Assembly (NCBI GenBank): GCA_025455345.1 | Contig: JALOMS010000117.1 | Location: forward strand, 1-10,157 | Direction of reading: 5' to 3' | Origin: Thermoflexibacter sp. | GTDB lineage: Bacteria; Bacteroidota; Bacteroidia; Cytophagales; Thermoflexibacteraceae | DNA: 10,157 bases | Shown: one piece after another, positions 5,523 through 10,157 of the stretch | Layout: each line of letters begins with the position of its first letter | Numbering within the stretch: the first letter of the stretch is position 1 | Notes under the pieces: generated by a model | What the model saw: only the letters and a program-made list of their open reading frames with translations | Told to the model about the DNA's origin: nothing | Database searches by the model: none | Made by a program: the position numbers and the translations under genes

Positions 5523-6056
5523 GATTTTTTTAAGTTATTGAAATTAGTAATTGTAAAATACGCTTTAGCGTGTTTAGTTCATTATCAAATACTTGCACAC
5601 CCTGAAGGGCATGCTACAGTGTTCTCACCGTTAAAACGGTAAGCTATCGCAACGGCGAACCGTGATTATGGATGTAAAACCCACCGTTTTACGGGCGCAA
5701 TGCAATTGTGGGAACTCTCCAAGAGAGAGAGAACGTTTATTTCTTGAAAGTCAATACAGCAAAACTAAGCCGAATAAAATGTGATTTTTTCTCATAACGT
5801 TTAAAATGATAGTAGGTTAGTTAATTTGATTGCAAATTTAAAAAAGAACTTTGTATTTCAAAGTATATTTACGATTCAAAGTAAAAAAAGTTGTAGAATC
5901 TCTCATTAATTCTGTAAAAATCAGTGAGCGATTGTTTTTGTGGGAGGTCTAAGAACAAATATTTGTTGAAAGTCCAAAGGCAAAAAGCTATTTATTTTTG
6001 TTGATTTCCTTACTTTGTGTTTTCTTTAGGTTTAATAGAAAGCAACTTCAAGTCCA
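5523..6056. other. 534-bp non-coding region between divergent genes, with a hairpin cluster
   Basis: The DUF1361 and ApnL-like genes diverge from this region, so it should carry both promoters. Bases 5555-5735 hold the hairpin cluster described separately. Bases 5736-6056 are very AT-rich and hold a small palindrome at 5848-5864 (ACTTTG, loop TATTT, CAAAGT). TATTTTTG at 5993-6000 matches the Bacteroidota -7 consensus TAnnTTTG. The nearest TTG/TTTG elements (5962-5968) are 24-27 bp upstream, wider than usual, so it is only a weak promoter candidate for the gene at 6057. No small gene is supported. Confidence 0.5.
5560..5730. repeat. Cluster of short hairpins, a second palindromic repeat family
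   Basis: Successive perfect short palindromes are visible: 5560-5571 (ACGCT, TT, AGCGT), 5600-5609 (CCCT, GA, AGGG), 5627-5640 (ACCGTT, AA, AACGGT), 5652-5663 (ACGG, CGAA, CCGT) and 5674-5692 (GTAAAAC, CCACC, GTTTTAC). A CTCTCC / GAGAGAG pairing follows near 5715-5730. The stretch is more GC-rich than its flanks, has no coding frame, and shares no stem sequence with the RAYT-linked repeats. It could be the remains of a small mobile element or a structured RNA. Confidence 0.55.
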
Positions 6057-7970
6057 ATGAATAAAAACATCATTTTTTACGGAAAAGCCAATCCACTGCC
6101 CCGCAAACACTTTCTTCGAGCGGGTAGCCTCGATGTTGTCTATGAAAATGCTTGTTTGAGATATATTTCTATGTATGGAATAGAGCTAATTCGCAATATC
6201 TACGCTGCGGTCAGGGATAGAAATTGGGGGACAGTTTTGCCCCAAATCATAGAAGAGAATATTCAAATCAAAGAAAATTCTTTTGAAATAGTATATACAG
6301 CCCATTATAAAAACAAAGAAATAGACTTTGAAGCAAGTTACCGAATCATTGGTCAAGAAAACAACGCTATTTCTTTAGAAATGAAAGGCAAGGCTCTAAA
6401 TACCTTTAAGAAAAATCGCATTGGTTTCTGTGTATTGCACCCTCTTCAGGGTTTCAAGGGCAAGGAATGTAAGATAACCAATGCTCAGGGAGAGATAGTA
6501 ATCGCTCGTTTTCCGATTGAAATCAGCGCAAAATCTCCTATGACAAATATCAAAATGATGGAATGGGAAGACTATCTTGGAACTTACCAATTGTTTTTTG
6601 AAGGGGATATTTGGGAGATGGAAGACCACAGAAACTGGACAGATAGCTCTTTCAAAACTTTTTGCACTCCCTTAGACTTGCCATATCCTATTGAAATAGA
6701 GCAAGGTACAGAAGTTTGGCAGAAAATAACTTTTCTTGTTACCTCTAAAGAGCAGGCTAAAATACAAAAAAATGAAACAGAATATAAACTGTCCATCAAT
6801 AGAAATGCGCCTAAGTCATTCCCTAAAATTGGCTTGGCTGAATCAAGTCTTTCAAGAAAACTAACAGGAAATGAGATAAATATCCTCAAACAAGCAAATT
6901 TTCATCATTTGCGATTTGATTTGAAACTAAACACAGAAAATTGGCAGGAGCAATTAGAAATTGCTATTTACAATGCACAAGCCCTTCATGCCCAATTGGA
7001 ATTAGCTATCCACTTCACCCCAAATTTTGAAGCAGAAATAAAGGCATTAGAAAACAGCTTTTTATCAATCAAAGATTTAGTAAGCATAGTATGGATAGTA
7101 GATGAAAAAACACGAGTATCTACTACTCACCTTATTACATATATTATAAAATATCTGCGCGCTATTTTTCCCAAAGCAATCATTGGCGGCGGAACAGATG
7201 CTTATTTTGCAGAGTTCAACCGAAATATCTTTGATGCTACTTTACTTGATTTTGTAACTTTTGCTATCTGCCCCCAAGTTCATGCTTTTGATAATGATAG
7301 CCTAATAGAAAATATAGAATCTCAATTTGATGTGTTAGAAACCTGTGCAAAACTATACCCTCACAAACAATTAAATATTTCTCCGATTACTCTTAAACAG
7401 CGATTTAATGTAGTAGCCACAGGAGAAGAGCATGAACCGCCAGAAAATCAGCTCCCCGATAATGTTGATGAAAGGCAAATGTCATTATTTGCGGCGGGCT
7501 GGACTTTAGGGAGCTTAGGCGCAATTATTCAAGGGAATTGTAACCTGGTAACTTACTATGAAACAATAGGTTGGCGAGGAGTAATTCAAGGAGATGAGGC
7601 ACCACTTACGCCTACCTTGTTTGCAAGCCAAGCAGGATACATTTTTCCTATATATCATCTATTTTCCTTTTTGAATCAACTACAGCCTACTTTTGCATAC
7701 ATAGTGAAAACGAGTTATCCTATGAAGTTTTCTGCTTTGGAAATAGGCAAAGACAAGGAGTCATTCCTAATCATCGCCAACCATACCAACGAAGTTATTA
7801 CCTTGACTATGACAGAGTATTCCGATTGCTTTTATAAAAAAATAGATGCAGATAATGTCGAGCTATCTTATAAAGATTATCTATTCTTAAAAAAATTAGA
7901 ATGGAAAAATATTGAAAATCAAGTAATTGTATTAAGTCCTTATTCTTTATTTTTTCTTAAATCAAATTAA
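6057..7970 (+). CDS. D-apionate lactonase (ApnL)-like family protein
   Basis: The 637-residue protein has an N-terminal beta-rich region (~1-230), a probable TIM-barrel region (~255-540) and a short C-terminal beta domain (~545-637). I recognise the ApnL/apionate-lactonase family from HFLRAGSLDVVYENACLRYI (18-37), IYAAVRDRNWGTV (48-60), NRIGFCVLHP (120-129) and above all FFEGDIWEMEDHRNWTDSSF (180-199), which continues KTFCTPL. In the barrel, GGGTDAYFAEFNRN (377-390) and YYETIGWRG (500-508) stand out. Characterised members hydrolyse D-apionolactone to D-apionate in apiose catabolism. The family is broad, however, and no apiose dehydrogenase, kinase or isomerase gene lies nearby, so the substrate here is uncertain. 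There is no signal peptide, so it is probably cytoplasmic. The start MNKNIIFYGK is the first ATG of the frame; no clear ribosome binding site. The gene stands alone, 184 bp before the next. Confidence 0.72.
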   Translation: MNKNIIFYGKANPLPRKHFLRAGSLDVVYENACLRYISMYGIELIRNIYAAVRDRNWGTVLPQIIEENIQIKENSFEIVYTAHYKNKEIDFEASYRIIGQENNAISLEMKGKALNTFKKNRIGFCVLHPLQGFKGKECKITNAQGEIVIARFPIEISAKSPMTNIKMMEWEDYLGTYQLFFEGDIWEMEDHRNWTDSSFKTFCTPLDLPYPIEIEQGTEVWQKITFLVTSKEQAKIQKNETEYKLSINRNAPKSFPKIGLAESSLSRKLTGNEINILKQANFHHLRFDLKLNTENWQEQLEIAIYNAQALHAQLELAIHFTPNFEAEIKALENSFLSIKDLVSIVWIVDEKTRVSTTHLITYIIKYLRAIFPKAIIGGGTDAYFAEFNRNIFDATLLDFVTFAICPQVHAFDNDSLIENIESQFDVLETCAKLYPHKQLNISPITLKQRFNVVATGEEHEPPENQLPDNVDERQMSLFAAGWTLGSLGAIIQGNCNLVTYYETIGWRGVIQGDEAPLTPTLFASQAGYIFPIYHLFSFLNQLQPTFAYIVKTSYPMKFSALEIGKDKESFLIIANHTNEVITLTMTEYSDCFYKKIDADNVELSYKDYLFLKKLEWKNIENQVIVLSPYSLFFLKSN

Positions 7971-8033
7971 ATCCCTACATCTACTTTGCAAATAAAGCTC
8001 ACTAAAGTTACTTGTCGCAAGCCATTTTGGTAG

Positions 8034-8049
8034 TTATCAATAGTGATAA
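8034..8049 (+). terminator. Weak hairpin downstream of the ApnL-like gene, possible terminator
   Basis: TTATCA and TGATAA pair around the loop ATAG, 64 bp after the stop codon. The stem is short, AT-rich and lacks a T-run, so termination is only a possibility. The rest of 7971-8154 is AT-rich leader for the next gene. Confidence 0.25.
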
Positions 8050-8154
8050 ATATAAAATATCCCTAAAATAGGCATCCTGTCCCAGAAATTTTGTTTAGTA
8101 AAATTAGCAAACCACATTTGTTAAAAAATTATTAACTCTTAAAATTTTAACACG

Positions 8155-9219
8155 ATGAGATTATCACTGATTAACATTCTTATTTTACTAAGTGCAGTAT
8201 TCGTACAACTATATGCACAGACAAATGGGTTACACTCTGAAGCACCTCTTAATCTACTCAAGAGTCTTAGTTCAAAGACCTCTCTTACCACAGAGGAAAG
8301 AAATCAAGCATTAGGGGCAATGTTGCAACTGATGAATGAAGCAAGACAAAATCCCAACTATAGGCGCGCAAGTGGGTGCAAAACCGCACTTGCTTTGCCT
8401 TCCAACCTAACGCCCTTAGTTTTTGATGATAGACTGACTAATACTGCTCAAGAGCAAGCAGATTACCAAGCTCGTATCAGACAAGTAACACACGATAACC
8501 GAAACTATCGAGATAATAACGATGGGGGGTATGGGGCAAGAATGGATAAATATTTACGTAACATTGGAACTGCCGAGGCTTGCGGTGGCTCAGAGCAACT
8601 CGCTGACGAGCCTATAGGATGGATGAAAAGCGAAACACACTATAGACCTACTTGGAATTTGGATAATCAAGTAATGAATGCTGTTGGTTTTGGAATTGCG
8701 AAAGGGTCTGATAATGTTTGGTACACAGTAGCCGTTTGGGCTAATTTGCCAAGTCCCTCTTCCTCACTTAAAATCACACAGCCAGTAAAGGGTAATAGTA
8801 CAAGCAATAACAGCAATGCAAAATCTATTGGCAAATACGAACTAAACCCAGGAGATAGAATATACGAAAATGAGAAGATGGTGTCAGCAAATGGTCGCTT
8901 CCAACTTCGTGGTACTTCTGATGGTCAGTTTGTCATCGAGGATATTTCTGCTGGGAATAAAGAGGTTTACAGATTTCCTCTACCAGGTGCGTGGGGTGTT
9001 AGCTCTGATAGAAGTTTCCTAAGTTTCAACCCCGACTGTAATGTATGTATTGATAGCAAACAGCAAAATAGGAATTTTTGTGCTACTAATGGCAGTGATG
9101 CAGTTGCCCCAGTAATTCTCAACAAATGCAAGAAAGCAAGATTAACTGATGACGGAAGATTGGTTGTGTTAAACGCAGAAGGCGTTGAAATATGGACTAA
9201 TAAGTCCATAAGACCTTGA
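8155..9219 (+). CDS. Secreted CAP (SCP/PR-1) domain protein with bulb-lectin-like C-terminal domain
   Basis: The 354-residue protein begins with a signal peptide (MRLSLINILILLSAVFVQLYA, probably cut near residue 21), so it is exported. Residues ~50-198 form a CAP domain with LMNEARQNP (59-67), His113 in VTHDN, Glu147 in GGSEQLA, His162 in SETHY and VGFGIA (177-182). The His-Glu-His set that lines the CAP cavity is therefore present. A Ser/Asn-rich linker (~200-224) leads to a second domain (~228-352) with the layout of a bulb-type (mannose-binding) lectin: LNPGDRIYENEKMVSANGRF, then TSDGQFVIED, and later ARLTDDGRLVVLN followed by VEIWTNKS. The QxDxNxVxY sugar-binding motif is only partly kept (DGxFV and DGxLV without the usual Gln and Asn), so sugar binding may be lost. 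Several cysteines (~295-325) could form disulfides. Role inferred: envelope- or matrix-associated binding protein. Confidence 0.85.
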   Translation: MRLSLINILILLSAVFVQLYAQTNGLHSEAPLNLLKSLSSKTSLTTEERNQALGAMLQLMNEARQNPNYRRASGCKTALALPSNLTPLVFDDRLTNTAQEQADYQARIRQVTHDNRNYRDNNDGGYGARMDKYLRNIGTAEACGGSEQLADEPIGWMKSETHYRPTWNLDNQVMNAVGFGIAKGSDNVWYTVAVWANLPSPSSSLKITQPVKGNSTSNNSNAKSIGKYELNPGDRIYENEKMVSANGRFQLRGTSDGQFVIEDISAGNKEVYRFPLPGAWGVSSDRSFLSFNPDCNVCIDSKQQNRNFCATNGSDAVAPVILNKCKKARLTDDGRLVVLNAEGVEIWTNKSIRP

Positions 9220-9240
9220 TTTTATACATAAACAAGAATT

Positions 9241-9292
9241 TAGCGTGGGTGGAAGTTTCCACAAACTTCCACTTTGGTTTCTTAAAACCAAA
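9241..9292 (+). repeat. REP-like composite unit J, distant copy with a different first stem
   Basis: TAGCGTG (9241-9247) leads into a hairpin at 9249-9272 with 10-bp arms (GTGGAAGTTT / AAACTTCCAC, loop CCAC). A second hairpin follows directly at 9273-9292 with 8-bp arms (TTTGGTTT / AAACCAAA, loop CTTA). The second hairpin is the same as in units A and D. The first has a new stem sequence but keeps the size, the GTTT/AAAC inner pairs and the order. It lies 21 bp after the CAP gene and may also act as its terminator. Confidence 0.75.
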
Positions 9293-9345
9293 ATGAAATA
9301 ACTTAAACCAATCAATTAAATCACTTTAATAACGTAAAAAACTAT

Positions 9346-9789
9346 ATGAAATCTTTATTTAAAAAATATACGCATTATTTAGTTATCTGCTCATTGCTTT
9401 TGACTTTTGCTTGTGGGGGCGGAAATAATAAGACCCAAAGTGATAATGTTCTCAATGATACCGTACCCCAAGGGACTACTCCTGATAAAACTGAAGCTGA
9501 GAGAGCCGCAGAAAAAGCGGCAGATAAATTAATAACAGATTCTCTGTACAACACGTATTATACTGCTGTGATGCAAAATGACTATGACAAGGTGATGCAA
9601 ATGATGCACCCAGTTGCATTTAAAATAACACCAAAATCAGAGTTTTTGGAGGATTTAAAAGGTATGCAAACCTTTTGGTGTCAGCACTGCATCAAGCGGG
9701 ACATCATGCATGTCAACGTCATCAATTATTTCAGGCTCATCAAAAAGTGTAATGCCAATTTTACGGCATGTGGGTTTGCAAGATTTTAA
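9346..9789 (+). CDS. Putative short lipoprotein, 3' part overlapping the cyclo-ligase gene
   Basis: Residues 1-23 are a lipoprotein signal peptide: a KK-rich start, a hydrophobic core, and LLLTFAC with Cys23 as the lipidated residue, followed by GGGNN. The -3 residue is Thr rather than Leu, a relaxed lipobox. Residues ~24-60 are a polar, Ala/Glu-rich linker. Residues ~62-105 (SLYNTYYTAVMQNDYDKVMQ, then MMHPVAFKITP) look like the start of a globular domain. From about residue 104 the frame runs antisense to the cyclo-ligase gene. That tail (QTFWCQHCIKRDIMHV and onward) looks like non-native sequence. The protein is probably truncated, with a fortuitous tail and stop. I do not recognise the family with confidence. 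It could be a decaying gene. Confidence 0.55.
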   Translation: MKSLFKKYTHYLVICSLLLTFACGGGNNKTQSDNVLNDTVPQGTTPDKTEAERAAEKAADKLITDSLYNTYYTAVMQNDYDKVMQMMHPVAFKITPKSEFLEDLKGMQTFWCQHCIKRDIMHVNVINYFRLIKKCNANFTACGFARF

Positions 9790-10157
9790 GAACATATCGT
9801 AATAACCTTTGCCATAACCCACCCTGTTGCCCTTGGCATCGTAACATAGTAAGGGCACAAGCACGATGTCTATTTTTTCAGAAGGTGTAGGCACACCATG
9901 TCTGGGTTCTTCTATGCCCCATTTATTTTTTTCAAGTTGATGTAGTCCTTCAAAATAAATATTCTCCATCACCCCTTCCGCATTTATTTTTGGCAGCGAT
10001 ATGCGAATGTGTGGGAACTCCCTTCTTACCCTATCAATGATCATCCAGGTGTCGGGCTCATATTTTTTACGAATAGGCAGGAAAGTATGAAGCGTTTTTA
10101 AAAATGATAAATCAATGCTGGTGAAGAAGGTATGATACAGGGCAAGGTTTAGTTGTT
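9655..10157 (-). CDS. fau: 5-formyltetrahydrofolate cyclo-ligase, N-terminus outside window
   Basis: The minus-strand frame is open from the right edge to TAA at 9657-9655, about 166 codons. It extends well upstream of the ATG at 10044, since the frame before that Met reads as family sequence (LHTFLPIRKKYEPDTW). Recognition rests on the MTHFS/5-FCL signature VPLLCYDAKGNRVGYGKGYY, where GNRVGYGKGYYD is the phosphate/ATP-binding loop, on WGIEEP upstream, and on the terminal LDAVLTPKGLHTF. By family it converts 5-formyl-THF to 5,10-methenyl-THF with ATP in the cytoplasm, salvaging folinic acid. The C-terminus looks complete. Roughly 25-30 N-terminal residues are missing beyond 10157. The gene converges on the lipoprotein gene and overlaps it, with no terminator hairpin between them. 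Confidence 0.93.
   Translation of the reverse strand, partial: QLNLALYHTFFTSIDLSFLKTLHTFLPIRKKYEPDTWMIIDRVRREFPHIRISLPKINAEGVMENIYFEGLHQLEKNKWGIEEPRHGVPTPSEKIDIVLVPLLCYDAKGNRVGYGKGYYDMFLKSCKPTCRKIGITLFDEPEIIDDVDMHDVPLDAVLTPKGLHTF

Noticed and set aside
6396..6889. Minus-strand frames inside the ApnL-like gene
   Set aside because: They are antisense shadows of a long, motif-bearing plus-strand gene.
8117..8148. TTTG followed 19 bp later by TAAAATTT, resembling a Bacteroidota promoter
   Set aside because: The -7 match is imperfect and it would leave almost no leader before the ATG at 8155.
8967..9209. 80-codon minus-strand frame
   Set aside because: It is antisense to the lectin-like domain of the CAP protein, with no independent support.

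Overview
The window reads as an accessory-rich chromosomal segment of a Bacteroidota bacterium, possibly of the Cytophagia type. This is inference. It rests on AT-rich intergenic DNA, starts with no clear Shine-Dalgarno, and a mix of LRR-Roco, SUMF1-like, DUF1361 and secreted CAP proteins. No rRNA or tRNA gene is visible to test it.

Layout. (1) 1-2647, minus: a large gene running off the left edge, with leucine-rich repeats, a Roc GTPase domain, a COR dimerisation domain and the start of a CHAT (caspase-like) peptidase domain. It is a prokaryotic Roco protein with a probable protease effector. (2) 2661-3812: a REP-associated tyrosine transposase (RAYT, 2932-3471, plus) embedded in two clusters of palindromes. 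The palindromes form composite two-hairpin units whose stems differ between copies by compensatory changes; another unit lies at 9241-9292. (3) 3809-4597, minus: a SUMF1/formylglycine-generating-enzyme-like C-type-lectin-fold protein interrupted in frame by a 75-bp GC-rich palindromic element. (4) 4830-5522, minus: a DUF1361 membrane protein. (5) 5523-6056: a non-coding gap with a second, unrelated cluster of short hairpins. (6) 6057-7970, plus: a 637-aa protein resembling the D-apionate lactonase (ApnL) family. (7) 8155-9219, plus: a secreted CAP-domain protein fused to a bulb-lectin-like C-terminus. (8) 9346-9789, plus: a short lipoprotein whose 3' end runs about 135 bp into the opposing gene. 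(9) 9655-10157, minus: 5-formyltetrahydrofolate cyclo-ligase, missing its N-terminus at the right edge.

How they may work together. The Roco-CHAT gene and the SUMF1-like gene lie on the same strand, separated only by the RAYT and its palindromes. Both families occur in bacterial conflict and immunity-type systems, so a sensor/effector pair is a reasonable but unproven hypothesis. The RAYT and its hairpins are best read as a domesticated or mobile REP system that has seeded the intergenic regions and now sits in the leader of the Roco gene. The remaining genes look like unlinked single functions.
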